Assembly: GCF_030247185.1 (NCBI RefSeq)
Contig: NC_080571.1
Coordinates: forward strand, 46,231,002-46,295,001
Source: Malaya genurostris
Lineage: Eukaryota; Arthropoda; Insecta; Diptera; Culicidae
Direction of reading: 5' to 3'
DNA length: 64,000 nucleotides
The notes beneath the pieces were generated by a model. The model saw only the letters and a program-made list of their open reading frames with translations, was not told the DNA's origin and made no database searches. Made by a program: the position numbers and the translations under genes. Positions 21,771 through 33,404 of this stretch are shown piece by piece (within the stretch, counting starts at the first letter, position 1; each line of letters starts with the position of its first letter).

Positions 21771-24056
21771 TCCCGCGAATAAAGTTTGTGCGCGTTTTTA
21801 AAGTACAATTTTCTCTGCTCCTTTCATTTTCTAGAGGGGTTTCAACAATTCAAGTATATGTATTGTTAACTAATAATATTTTTTTAAAGATTGTTTGATG
21901 TAGAGATTGACAGGACTTATGAAGTACCAAATCATTGAATACTAATTAAAATACCAGGGCTTGGTTGTGGTCTGTAAAAAATTAGATCGCCTCGCGACAA
22001 AAGAATCTTTAACATTGGCAAATTAATTAATCAAAATCTTCGTTTATCTTGCAAATTAGTGTGAAAGAAATCTTTCTATACTTAAATACAAGCAAATTAA
22101 TGAATATATTGAACAAATGCTTTAGTGAAAAAAACTAAATTTAGGTTAATTTAGTTTATCTAAAAAGTTAGTCAATTTTATCTATACCTCGTTCATTCAA
22201 AACTATTTTTTCAAATTGAATGTACTGTGAAATCGTTTGCCAAGAAATAGACAGAAACGCACAAGTAAAATATTTGTTATTTTAATCAAAATATTGATTG
22301 AAATAAACTTATCCACTGAGAAATATTTTTTGTCATGTTCGGTTATTCGATTAGTACTTAATCGATCAATTTGAAAATTTTGCTCGATTCAAAAACTAAT
22401 CGAGCAATTCGCAAATTCCGGACATCCGACTATGCTCAACTTCACACCCAATACGTACACAATACAACATTCAAATATCTTCAGACAGAGTTGCAAAAGT
22501 CTGCAAATATGAAAAAAAAACTTCTGTGGACTTTCATTTCTCTATAAAGTATAAAAAACAAAACTGACATAGCGAGTAAAAAAAAGTTAATTTTGATAGA
22601 AGTCTGCAGAAAAAATCGATTTTCCACACGTCAAAAAGTTGAGAGAATGTTATTGAAACATTCAATGGTTTTAGAAATTCAATGAGCGTTCAATATTCGC
22701 ATCTCCATATCTCACTATAAAATGACGAAAGTAAATGTTTCATCATCAACAATCGGAATAAACAAAACATAATTTCAATTCCATATTCTTTCAAAATTTT
22801 AACTTCGTAAGTTTACGTGGGATTTCAGCATTTAAGTTTCAATCTTAAGCCATCTCAAGCCAAGTCTCAGTCTGACAATTATGTTTTATAATACTTAATT
22901 CAAATTTGTCCAAATATAAACAATTAATATCATTTTCATTCAGTGCTAATAATCAAATACACAATTTTCTAATTTTCTGATCAATTTGTAATTTTATCTC
23001 GTTACTATTACCAAAAAGAGCTCACACGAAAAAGTTTAATTCTGTATCATACAGATAAATCTGTATAAATGGCATCCCTGGTCTGCAAATCTACGAAATA
23101 TACAGACCTGGCATCTCTGCATACACCCCCACTGACGCACGAATGGGCCAAAGATGCCAGGTTCACTGGCAAAGAACCTTTCAGTCCAAATTGCTATGGA
23201 AAACGTAGTGCAAATGCATTCTTGACAAAGCGCTTGGAAATGGCGTGAGCCTTATTTTTAGCTCGCAAAAATGAGTAGAGACCGATCAGCAGTGTAGTTA
23301 TAGGAAGTATACACAGATTTTGCACAGACAAATTTGTGGTTCGATTAAAGATTTTTGAAAAAATGACCTGGAATCCCTGGAATGGACAGCACTCTGTTCT
23401 TCATTCGTTCCTTTTTTTTTCTCAACGGTGGCACTACACCGGTATTTGACAGAAAAAGATGCCTTGATTACACTCAAAGTGGATCGGCATCAATATTGCT
23501 GTCGGCAGTTGCTCTTGTATGCAATTTTGGTTTTCAGTGTTGCACTGGTCTGGTGTAGAGTAGCAACGACTATACTCGCTCCAACTTGGGAATAATCTAG
23601 GCATCCTTTTCTGCCCTACACCTGTGTAGTGCTACCATTGGAAAGCGTTCCTTTTGAACATTTCAGTTGATTCAAGATAATAGAGGATCGGTAAACCAGT
23701 CTTGATAGCTGAAATGTCAATAACAGAATGTACTTGAATTCATTACTTTCTCTTTCAATTTCAATTTTAGAAGCTTTAAAACAAGCTTTAATGCATTCCA
23801 AAAAAATGAAATCTATTGATTTACACTCCCTTCAGACAATTGGAAACTTAAATACTAACAGCCACCCTTTTGCTTTATTATACTGGCCAGACAAAATTCC
23901 TCTCATCGAGTTGATGAGCATGCCTATTCATTTTAATTTGCTAGCTGAAACAGGTAACATCAATGGGGCTTGAAACGGAGCAAGCTTGTACCATTTCTTT
24001 TTTTTCAATTTTTGCAGACGGATTATGTTTTTTGATGTAATTTGAACAAGATCAAA
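21771..24056. other. 5' interior of the Foldback-like element, upstream of the transposase
   Basis: About 2.3 kb without a convincing coding region, presumably holding the transposase promoter. A possible untranslated leader exon ends at 23953 (GAAACAG|GTAACA), with an acceptor at 24020 (tttttgcag|ACGG). The only frame across it (23728-23973, 81 residues) would meet a stop before the ATG at 24057. It is therefore at best an upstream ORF. Confidence 0.4.
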
Positions 24057-24597
24057 ATGCCTTCAGGACGCCCATCAGCAATCGACAAACAAATTGTCAT
24101 TGCATCGGTACTTAAACATAAAAATGAAATAGTGGTAGATCAAACAGAAAATACTTATGTGCCAAAAACGCATCCTGTGTGGAGAAATATTTCGGAAGAA
24201 TTACACGGCAAGATAGAGCCTGGTTCTGTCTACGCTTACGTAGCGAATAACAGATTTTCTTTAAAAAGCTTGTTGTTTGGAACGCAATATGTTGCAAAAG
24301 AACCATCGATTAATTTAAATGATACAACTTTGTCCACCAACAGCGAAATTGATCAATCGTCGTATGGATTTATAATAACATTCAGTGAACAAGAGTTTAA
24401 TGAATTGATTACGGAATCCACGAGACTAAGAAGAGATAAAAAAGGAAACAAAAAATATCACGTCATCACTGTTCTTAAACCGCAAGTCTGGACGGAAATT
24501 ATATCGAAAAAAATTTATGATGACCATCGACTACTCCACGGATATCATTTTGAAAGCAGTTACGTTAGTCAGGAGAGACTATCAGGTGGATTTACAG
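24057..24597 (+). CDS. Transposase exon 1 (N-terminal region)
   Basis: It starts at ATG in aaaATGcc (good insect context) and encodes about 180 residues, opening M-P-S-G-R-P-S-A-I-D. The donor is ACAG|GTGCGA. The open frame continues to 24689, but the splice restores G-F-T-G-H-C-K-C-G with exon 2, so the readthrough part is taken as intron. The function of this region is unknown; position suggests a DNA-binding role. Confidence 0.7.
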
Positions 24598-25081
24598 GTG
24601 CGATTAAATTTCTTCAATCTTATTTCCAATATAAAATTTACGATCAACTTATGACAAAAATGAGACAATTGTTTATCCACTCCCCTTGATTTTAATTTTC
24701 GAATTGGTATTGCTGATTGGACTGTCGAGCTACCATTAGCAGAACAAATAATTAAAAGAACTAAACTAATACATACCGAATAAACATTTTCTTTGGTTTA
24801 CGGCAGATTCTAAACCTTGATGCAATAATGAAAAAAATATAATTTAATTTCATTTTCTAATGGTTAAAAACAGTAATATTATTAGATATCGCTCGTTAAT
24901 TTTTTGTAGATTGCGTAATGATTCACGTAAATAATTCTTTTAAAAATATCTTATCGAATTGATGTGGATTTCAGGTAAAAACCCTCATAAATTTTTAATT
25001 TCCTGAGTTCATATACATTTTTAACCTGGGAATACTGTGGCAATGTTTTTTCTCTAGTTACACGATACACTTTTGTTTCAG

Positions 25082-25746
25082 GTCACTGTAAATGTGGGAG
25101 TAAAATCAAATGTAGAATTTTACCACGTACTGCAAATGAAACCTTGGTTAAAATCAGATGTGTGGCATCAGTTGGTAGTGGAAAATGCGGCAAACGACAA
25201 TGCCGTGGAGAGACCAGAAAGAGATTGGCTTCAACGTTAGAAAAAGAGTCGACCGAGTACTATCGTTCCAAAAAAGCCGCAACAATGATGAAAGAAGGAG
25301 ACCCGATTGAGCCACCGCATTTATATAGTGCCGACGTTTTGAGAACTTTAAAATATATGACACAACAGGAAAAGTACAGAGACCCTCACCCGATTCATGC
25401 TATAGCTAAACTTAAGAGATCTGAAAAAGGTCATAACGTAGTGAGGGACATTGGTTATGATCCAATAATGGTTCACTTTTGGTCACCTCACCAAACCCGT
25501 GTGTTCAATAGATTTGTTAAGAAAAACAGCCCTCTTTGTATCGATGCTAGAGGAGGGATCGGAAAACAAATTTTCCATGTAGATGGTGAAAAATCTCAAC
25601 ATCTTTTTCTCTACCTCGCGGCTCTTTCAATCCCAAACTCGCAATTTGCTGTCACCGGAATGATATCGGAACATCAGGATACGGTTAGCATTGCCACTTG
25701 GCTGATGCGATGGATCCAGTCTGGTGCCGAATACCCCAAAGAAGTT
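25082..25746 (+). CDS. Transposase exon 2 (zinc module and first catalytic Asp)
   Basis: The acceptor is ttttgtttcag|GTCACTG and the donor is GAAGTT|GTAAGA. It encodes a Cys-rich stretch (H-C-K-C-G, K-C-R, C-V-A, G-K-C-G-K-R-Q-C), the kind of WRKY/GCM-like zinc module found ahead of MULE catalytic cores. This is followed by the start of the RNase H fold with Asp at codon 25543 and the strand/helix run ending at E-Y-P-K-E-V. No internal stops. Confidence 0.75.
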
Positions 25747-26499
25747 GTAAGAATATTTTTTTTAAACTATGTCGAAAAAACGTTTTTTATGTTTGTCAAT
25801 TTATATTTAATTTAATTATACCTTGGATCCGTCTCATTCCAATTATTGTTGTACAAGGTATTTTATTCCAATCAATGTTAATCGTTCACAGGTCAGGACA
25901 AAATTACAGGGTCTAGAAAAAATTTGAAAGTTAGAAATCCGTTGTCTCATTGAAAGTTCATTTTTTGGGACGATGTTATTTATATTAAAAATAGAAAGCT
26001 AACTAGTGGAAATATGATGACAAATTTGCTGCATTTGAGATATTATTCAGCAGATATTGGCACTTATTACCGGGATCACTACACGGTAGAAATCAAGAGA
26101 AGTGATTGTAGGTCCTTATTACGAAAATCGCTTCAGAGAAAAAAGTAGTTACTTGAATGAGTTTGCCGTTGTTGTGATCATTGCATCACCAACAGTAATA
26201 AGGGTCATGGGTGTTATCACGAACCAAAATTTTTCGACTGGGATTTTCTTCAAAAAGTTTTTGTTTTCGAGATAACACTAGATCGTTTTATGTATGATTT
26301 TTCAGGACGTTTGATTTGTTTTTATACGAATTGTCAATTGTTTGTAGTTTTTATACGAATTATCAAATCTATGCGTGTTTTGACTTTCTGTACAGAAATC
26401 TAATAGAAGGGGCTGGGGTCCACTAGGAGATTACCTTTCTTCCAGCCCAGAAACCGTGTGGACTCCTGCGGAAAAAAACATTATGTATGTTCTTATTAC

Positions 26500-26960
26500 G
26501 TTTTATCTATCTACTCAATTTTGTTCTTTTAAAAGCTTCTCCTGGATTGTATATCAAGTTTGAAGATCAGTTGACTGTCACTTCTGGTTTCGGAGATATG
26601 ATGGTATAAGTAACGTAACCGATAAAATGCAAGTTTTCTCCGTTCAAATTTCTCAGAGATGGCTGAACCGATTGTAACATGCTTAGGCTCGTTTTAAAGC
26701 TACTTGTGGATTAAGTGCGAAGGTCCCTCTCGGTTCCGGTGATATAATGTTATAAGTGACGTAACCGACAAAACTCGTTGTTTTTTACCGCACAAGAGTT
26801 AGCTAAATTGATTTTAACAAACTTGAGTTCGTTTGAAAGCCTTATTTGAAATATTGAACAAATTAAACGACTAATCTGCATTCAATTCTGGTTCCGGAGA
26901 TACAATGGTATAATCAGCAATCAGCAACTAGTTTAGATACAACCAAGCTATGTTCCAAAA
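26500..26960 (+). repeat. Tandem dispersed-repeat copies inside intron 2
   Basis: Three successive units, each with 'tctcagagatggctgaaccg'-type, 'tcggttccgg' and 'gacgtaaccga' segments. They are related to the dispersed family at 10285-11185. Confidence 0.7.
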
Positions 26961-27791
26961 CAGTACGAACATGTTTTTTTGTGTTGCACTAGCTGAAACA
27001 AGGTGACAGCAATGTTATTTCATAAAATAAACATTGAATTAATGATCATTAATAAATTATCGTTACTTAATTCAAACATATCTGTAATCACAACTTTGTT
27101 TTTATCTACTAGTTGAAAACAAGTTTAATTACCTTTGCGAAACCATTATACACACGTAAGCGTATGTGTAAATCGTTGATGTTAATTGATATAGATATAT
27201 GGTATTACTAAATTATACCATACAATGAAAATGACTTTGTTTCTACAACATCTGCGCAACTGACTAATGCTCGGAAATATCCATGCTTCTATGAGAAAGT
27301 TTCTACATCAAGGTTGCGGTTACGCTGATATGCTGATGTGAGGGTTCGCTTGACGAGTTTCTTGCACAACTTTCTACTTTTTTACAACACTGGAAAAATT
27401 TGCAAGACTTCCTTATTTTTCTACAATGCTGACAAATTGAATGTAAAATTTTATGAGGGCGATGCACTTGAGTTGTGGATAGAATTCGAAGAGTTCATTT
27501 GGCTGACACTTCAATTTTCGGAGACATAATCATACACGTGACGTAATCAACACATCAACAATGAATTCTACCTGCATAATTATTTCATAATGTGACCTAT
27601 GATCACGATCAAATGTATTATTGCTGATACACTTGATTTGAGAAATGTTACCGAATATGTGACTTAAGCTCTGAAGCGTGTTTTTGTGAACTACTTGAAT
27701 CAATTTGAACAAATTGATATCAACAATGAGTCCAAATTAGTGTCAGAAAATATCTTAATAAAAAAGATAAAACATGATTCAATAAGACTAT

Positions 27792-27971
27792 CACCACTAT
27801 TCTGTAATTCGATCGAATCGGATTTTTTCCAACGAATGTAAAAATTTGCATTCTGTAATTCGATCGAGTTATGCTTTTGTATGGAAAACTCGAACTCGAT
27901 CGAGTTACAGAATGCAAAATTTCGCTTTCGATCGAAACAATCCGATCCGAACGAAATACAGAATTGGGGTG
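27792..27971. mobile_element. 180-bp hairpin MITE
   Basis: Arms of about 85 bp run from CACCACTATTCTGTAATTCG at the left and from CACCCCAATTCTGTATTTCG in the reverse complement of the right end. Inner arms carry TTCGATCGAGTT and its complement around a 17-nt loop. Flanking TAT on both sides could be a 3-bp duplication of the PIF/Harbinger type, but it is too short to rely on. Confidence 0.78.
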
Positions 27972-28135
27972 TATATCGATGACAAAAGAAAGGCATTATA
28001 ATACCACTGGGTGATTTAGAATAGGTTTTTATTTATTAAAACGAATATTATTCTACACCAGGATTATGACTATTTTGACTAAGAGAATAGCAACGAATAT
28101 TTACCTACATTTCAACATATCTTCTCTCCTCGCAG

Positions 28136-30045
28136 GTTTGTGATTCATCTAAGGCTCTACTTAATGCTTGCTGTTTGGTATTTACGGGTTGCGGAACGAT
28201 TGAATCCTATGCTGAAGCATGTATGACCGATAATTTACCGAGGTGTAAAATAGGGATCGATGTCGCTCATTACGTAAATAATTGAGCGAAATCCCTTGCA
28301 AGTGAAAAAAAAAGAAGTTAAAAATTTTTTTATGTTTTGTATTGGTCAGTTAATTTTGAGCAGGAGTATGTCGGAAGCCACAAACATAATAGAATCAGTG
28401 TTGCTGATTTCGACCAGTGAGACCGCTGGAAAAGAAACACCATCTTTAATGGCAGCCCTCAAATCGATGAAAGAAATGATCACCGACACTCCGCAATAGC
28501 TTGAAGATATGATAGATCAGAGCATCATAGAAAGTGATAATTATGAGCCAGAGGTATGGAATGAACTTGAGGAGGAGATTGAAGAGGAAAAGGACGTTCT
28601 AAAAAAATGGGTAACATCAATAGAACAAAAAATATACGCAATATTAGAAAATGAGGAGGGAGACGATATAAACCCTCGATATTGCCCGAAATTATCAAGT
28701 CGTCTCATGAAACAATTAAGAACTATTCCTTTATGGTCGAGTGTTTGCCGGGATAAGTTTAATTACGGACGAGTACCAGCCAGTAGTGCTCCCGTTGAAC
28801 TGGAATTCAAGGCCATAAAAAACCAGGTGTTGAAGAAAACACAAAGAATTGATATTGCACTGGAGGAACTAATCACTTATTTTGACGGAAAGCTCAAGAT
28901 AGTAGATTGCGCGACTCAAAAAAAAATTAACGAAGATAATCAAGTCTCTAATACTACGACGCTCTCTTTCGACGCTTACAAAAATATGTCAGAGAAGGAT
29001 ATGAGCATATCTTCCGCATATCTCCATGAATTATCGTCTTCACTATCAGCAAACCAGGATCAATCCAATTCCGATCATTCCTGCTTCGACACAAAAAATT
29101 CTTCGGAAAGTGTTAAAGCAGATACCGACATAGGCGTTGACTTAGCGGCAACAAAAAGAACTCCTTTAAAAGAAATATATTCCAAACCAAACTCCTCATG
29201 TTTCGCTTGTAGAAAAGGAGATTATCCGACAGGCTCGCACATATGCGTTACGTGTAATACTAACGTCCATTTGTTGGAAGGATGCTCGGTACCAATTCCA
29301 AATGATGAAGAGGGGTATGGAGAGAGAAGAATTTGCGTTTCATGCTCTCGTACCTCTAATGTATCAACCAAGATAGCTCTGAATGAAGTTGAGAACTGGC
29401 GAGGCTTGGGAAAAGCTACAAAGAAAACAAAAGCTTATTACCTTACCAAAAAGAATCAGGACATGAACGATATAATACTTTCCGATCATCATCGGAAATT
29501 GCCCATTATGAAACATGGCAATGATTCGAATTTGGAACTTGTGACAATCGGAATAACAAAATATTCCATAACAAATACTTGTGCTATGGATAGCATATTT
29601 CAAATTCTTCTAGCAGCTGCAACAGATAATAAAAAAAATTTCGAGTTCTTTAAAAACAATAAGAAAACTACTCCTTTTTTTGAAATGGTGCTAGGTGTGG
29701 CAGAGCAGAAAATAAAAGCGAAAACATATCAGCAAAGGGTACAACTATACCTGAGTTATTTGAAAGTATCGCCAGTAGGCGAATCAATTCAGGTTATCGA
29801 TGGCGCTTGCAATGTGCATTCGCTCAGTAATTTCCTGTTCAAAAATTGTGGCAGCTTTGAAGAAAAGTCTACCTGTGTAGCAGGCTGCACTCCGCGTATG
29901 AAATACCTGCCTTCAATTACGATAACGAGAAAGGAGATTGAGAAACCTTTTGATCAAGTTTTGGTGGATCATCTTATTCTTCCAGAAGTCAAGTGCCGAA
30001 CCGACCATTGCAATGGATTAGAAATAAGCGACATTCAGCGAATAG
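28136..30045 (+). CDS. Transposase exon 3 (second catalytic Asp to Cys box), with breaks
   Basis: The acceptor is cgcag|GTTTGTGATTC and the donor is AATAG|GTAATT. It opens with the second catalytic Asp (codon 28142). The reading frame breaks after I-D-V-A-H-Y-V-N-N at a TGA and resumes in another frame with K-K-K-E-V-K-N-F-F. It meets TAG at 28497 and then stays open for 1.5 kb. That part contains a segment S-S-V-C-R-D-K-F-N-Y-G-R-V-P-A-S-S, a zinc cluster of four CxxC-like pairs (29199-29347) and the Cys box N-T-C-A-M-D-S (Cys codon 29580-29582). It also carries the two further Cys pairs C-x3-C and C-x4-C expected of a USP zinc finger. Confidence 0.75.
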
Positions 30046-30459
30046 GTAATTCAACAACTACATGTATATGATAATGAATTTAAAGAACTTGGAAAGAATC
30101 TTCAAACAATAACAAGAGTTACTCTTACTCTTTCAGTCGTAGACCCGCGGGTCTCTGCTATCTATAGAAAGCGTATCCATTTAACTCGATTCATGGCTGT
30201 TCGCCGCCTTGATCGATCCATCTACCGGTTTCTTTTGTAATACTGCGTTTCGTTTTTCATCTGAGTATTAAAACAGCTTTGTTACTCATTTTACTATTGC
30301 AATTTTACATCGTTTTACAAAACTTATTAAAATTATTCGTAAGACAAAAACTTTTTATAATGTCCTTTGTAATTATGTGAAAACTTTATAAACGAAATTT
30401 ATTTCAAATTTTAATTTAGAGGTTTCTATAATTTAAATCAATTTTGATGCATTTTACAG

Positions 30460-30746
30460 GGGACGTTGTTGTTATTGGAGTTGATATGGACGATCACGTG
30501 AAGCTGGGATCTATCAAAAAATCTTTTCGTTGCCCGAAAACACAAGAAAAATATACGATTTTGGGAGCAGTGGAATATCGTGGTCCGCCAGTCACGCGCA
30601 GATCAACGGGAGAAATAGGACATTACATCGGAATATCAAGAAGAAACTCGAATTGGGTGGGCTACGACGACAAGAAGAAAAAATCCTACTCAGTTCGTGA
30701 TGACTACAATATCAATGTTGAATTGTTATTTTACTCTAAACTTTGA
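30460..30746 (+). CDS. Transposase exon 4 (USP-like His box, C-terminus)
   Basis: The acceptor is gcattttacag|GGG, joining I-G-D-V-V-V. It encodes Y-T-I-L-G-A-V-E-Y-R-G, then G-H-Y-I-G-I-S, then N-W-V-G-Y-D-D. This is the order seen in the His box of peptidase family C19: G-H-Y with the catalytic His (codon 30621-30623), a Trp, and the Asp pair (30666-30671). It stops at TGA 30744-30746. Confidence 0.78.
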
Positions 30747-31353
30747 AAAAAGAAATCATTTTGGTTTCAATGTATCAATTTGTTTATATATTTAAAATAA
30801 AACTGTGCAGGTATCGCGTGTTTAATAGAAAATTTAAAAAGAGTTTTGTATGAAAAAGCAGTACCCACAAAAAGGGAAAAAATTAATTCTTCTAATCGTG
30901 TGACGACGCCTTTTGTATACTACATATATTCTCACATGTATTACTGTCTGTCTGTCTTCTTTAAAAAACTTTTCATTGAATCCTAAAAAAAATTAGAATG
31001 TTCGTTCGGGTATAAACTAGCATAATCAACAAATTGAAAGAATTTTTAGCCAAATTTGGATGATTTTTCCCCTTTTGCATAGTCCTGAGTCTTCCTTTGA
31101 CGTATTAAGCATACGTCTCCACATAACTTGATACATGGCTGATGTCCGTTACTCAACGCACGTTTTTTGTAGATTTCCATCCACTGGACCGATCCACCTA
31201 ACTCGCTGCGTTCTTTTCCTTGTCCCAGCCGGATTAGATTCAAAAACCATTTGCACTAGACTGTTGTTCGACATCCTAATGACATGCCCAGCCCATCCTC
31301 TGTCAAAATAGTCCAGATCTCGTGGCCAAAGAGAACAACCGGTCTAATTAGCG

Positions 31354-32038
31354 TTTTATTACATGGGTTTCCCGGAACACTCACGCATCAGTCCGCTCCT
31401 CTATAATTTTTACGTGAATGACATTGACAGCTGTCTAGTATCCCCATGCATACTAAAACAATTGGCAATACTTTTCGAGACTAATCATTGTGTTTGTAGT
31501 GCAGGTTATCGCGATATTGATCATGTCGTTTTGACATGCGTGGAGTATCGTGAAGTTAGATCTCAACTAATAAATTCCTTACGTACTCAAAGTAGACTAT
31601 CCAATATCCCAGTTCGCGACATTCTTGCTCGTCGTGACCTTCCTTATATGAAACTTCTTTATCGTTTCATTAAGTCCATTGGAATTCTAATTTAATGTTT
31701 GTTTTCTTCCATGAGTTCAACCAATAGACAGCTATCTTACATTGAATAAATGTGACGAGCTGATACAAACAGACCTGAAATAGTTATGAGATCATGTACA
31801 AAATAAATATTTTATTTCTTTGATGTAATTTATAATAGCAAATAGTTTGATAAAACAGTGTTTAGATGAACTAATGAATACAGACACACTAACATGATAT
31901 TTAAGGAAACTAGTAGTAATGTTTTATTAAATACTAACAGTTGTGACTGTATTCGAAATGTATTAGGTTTAAAGTACTATGTATTGAGAAGAAGAAAAAC
32001 TAATGTATTATGAAATAAACTTATTTATGGAAAAAAAA
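31354..32038 (+). pseudogene. Internally deleted I-type non-LTR fragment
   Basis: The frame 31363-31695 matches the ORF2 at 51946-55662 in two separate places. It begins in the RT (S-P-L-L-Y-N-F-Y-V-N-D-I-D-S-C-L) and jumps after about 15 residues to the C-terminal zinc region (Y-R-D-I-D-H-V-V, N-I-P-V-R-D-I-L-A). Roughly 500 residues are missing. The 3' UTR shares 'ccatgagttcaaccaatag' with the full element, and the copy ends in eight A at about 32031-32038. It is inserted in the opposite orientation in the RTE relic. Confidence 0.85.
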
Positions 32039-32040
32039 GC

Positions 32041-32089
32041 GTACGCCACTGCACAAAATTGACTATCTAAATTTTGTGCAGTGGCGTAC
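32041..32089. repeat. Perfect 20-bp inverted repeat at the retroposon junction
   Basis: GTACGCCACTGCACAAAATT (32041-32060) and its exact complement (32070-32089) are separated by 9 nt. The right arm is native RTE coding sequence (K-V-R-H-C-T-K). The left arm is therefore an inverted extra copy made at the poly(A) end of the inserted I-type fragment. Confidence 0.9.
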
Positions 32090-33404
32090 TTTACACGATC
32101 GAAGTGAGTCCAAAGTATGCAAGATTTCCTGCCTCTGAATTACTCTACTGGTATCATTATCGACGGTTACCAGTGAGTCCAAATACAGTAACTCATCAAC
32201 TACCTTTATATCGTCACCGTCTATCAATATTCGTGATGGGAGACGTAGCGTTTCTTCTTTTGAGTATCATCCTCTCATGTATTTTGTTTTTGATGCATTT
32301 ATGGCCAGTCCGATACGCCTAGCTTCGGCTTTCAGTAGGATGTATGCTACCATATTGATCTCTAGGTGACTCACAATATCAACGTTGTCAAGCCCAAAAC
32401 CCAAAGGCGGACTTTCAAGCCCAAAGCCCAAAAGCGACCACTCGTGTCGATCCTCACTCTTCGAATCACACCTTCCAAGGCAATATTGAACAAGATACAA
32501 GAATCCATCACCTTGACGTAGTCCTCTACGAGATTGGAAGGGACTCGGGAGCGTCCCAGAAACTCGGACGTAGCATATCACTCTATCCATCGTTGCTTTG
32601 ACCAATCGCGTCAGTTTATACGGAAAACCGTATTTGTTCTCGATCGATTGTGTCGTATACCGCTTCGAAGTCAATAAATAAGTGATGCGTGGGTACGTTG
32701 TATTCACGACACTTCTGGAATACTTGTCTTATCTCTAATATGTGATCCGTAGTGGCGCGTAGTGATAGACGACGGCAAAGGATTTGGGAGAGTTCCTAGT
32801 AGGCGGAGTTCAGCAATGTTATTGCGCTGTAGTTGCAACAGTCAAGCTTATCACCCGCTTTGTAGATGGAACATATCACTCCTTCCATTAATTCTTGCGG
32901 TAGAGTCTGCTTCTCCCAAACCTTTGAAATCATTCAGGGAAACGCCCTAGCCAATGCCTTTCCTCCATGTTTGAGCAGCTCGTCTGGCAATTTGCCGTGA
33001 CTGTGTTGTTTCTCAGCTTACCCGTTCTGCTCACTTATCTCCGACAGATCAGGTACTGGGAATCTGTCATTGGCTAAGCGTGCACCCAGATTGATTCCTG
33101 TGTCGTTATCTGTATCTTGTGCTTTGCCATTCAGATGCTCGTCATAGTACTGCTTTCAGATGCTCGTCATAGTACTGCATATTTTAGACTGTGTGTACCC
33201 TCTACGTGAGCTGTTCATCTTCTCATAGAACATCCCTGTGTTATTTGCGCAGTACAGCTGTTGCATTTCTTCGCGATAACGAACTTTTTGACTGCGCTTT
33301 TTTCTCCGGAAACCGAGTTCTGTCTGGTCCGCACATGTTTGTATCGTTTCTCGCTCACTCTCGTTCGATGTTGCAGCATCCTCGCCCTTGCTCCTCTTAA
33401 ATAA

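Larger units (their letters stand above)
25747..28135 (+). other. Intron 2 of the transposase gene, filled with repeats
   Basis: It begins GTAAGA and ends ctcctcgcag. It contains three tandem about 150-bp copies of a 'ttccggagata-atggtataa-gacgtaaccga' repeat (about 26540-26960), a hairpin MITE (27792-27971) and otherwise AT-rich sequence. It is 2.4 kb, against 0.48 and 0.41 kb for the other two introns, so it has probably been inflated by insertions. Confidence 0.65.
24057..30746 (+). pseudogene. MULE/NOF-like transposase gene with USP-like C-terminus (four exons, broken)
   Basis: Exons by splice sites and reading frame are 24057-24597, 25082-25746, 28136-30045 and 30460-30746. Domain order is as follows. 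An N-terminal region is followed by a Cys/His-rich zinc module across the exon 1/2 junction (F-T-G-H-C-K-C-G, later C-G-K-R-Q-C-R-G). Next is an RNase H-like catalytic region, with the first Asp in L-C-I-D-A-R-G-G (codon 25543) and the second in V-C-D-S-S-K-A-L (codon 28142) 70 residues later, a usual MULE spacing. Then come a helical region, a second zinc cluster near 29199-29347, and a C-terminal domain with Cys and His boxes like ubiquitin-specific proteases. The copy is dead or nearly so: TGA at 28282-28284, a frameshift between there and 28300, and TAG at 28497-28499. The single ORFs either side of the TAG are in the same frame. Confidence 0.82.
31046..33400 (-). pseudogene. RTE/JAM1-like non-LTR retrotransposon, decayed and interrupted
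   Basis: Read on the minus strand from about 33390, successive frames give a pre-RT segment (M-Q-Q-L-Y-C-A-N-N-T, Y-E-K-M-N-S-S-R-R-G-Y), then RT blocks around E-L-M-E-G-V-I-C, N-Y-S-A-I-T-L-L-N-S-A, G-F-P-Y-K-L-T-R-L-V-K-A-T-M and G-L-R-Q-G-D. These are followed by R-R-I-G-L-A-I-N-A-S-K-T-K-Y-M and, beyond an insertion, T-L-I-R-P-V-V-L-F-G-H-E and W-A-G-H-V-I-R-M-S. The order is that of RTE-clade RT and C-terminus. The catalytic FADD block is lost in a deletion, and stops and frameshifts are many. It lies inside the Foldback-like element and is split at 31354-32069. Confidence 0.8.

Noticed and set aside
23728..23973. 81-residue frame as a coding first exon of the MULE-like gene
   Set aside because: Splicing at the visible donor and acceptor leads to a stop before the exon 1 ATG; kept only as a possible leader or upstream ORF.
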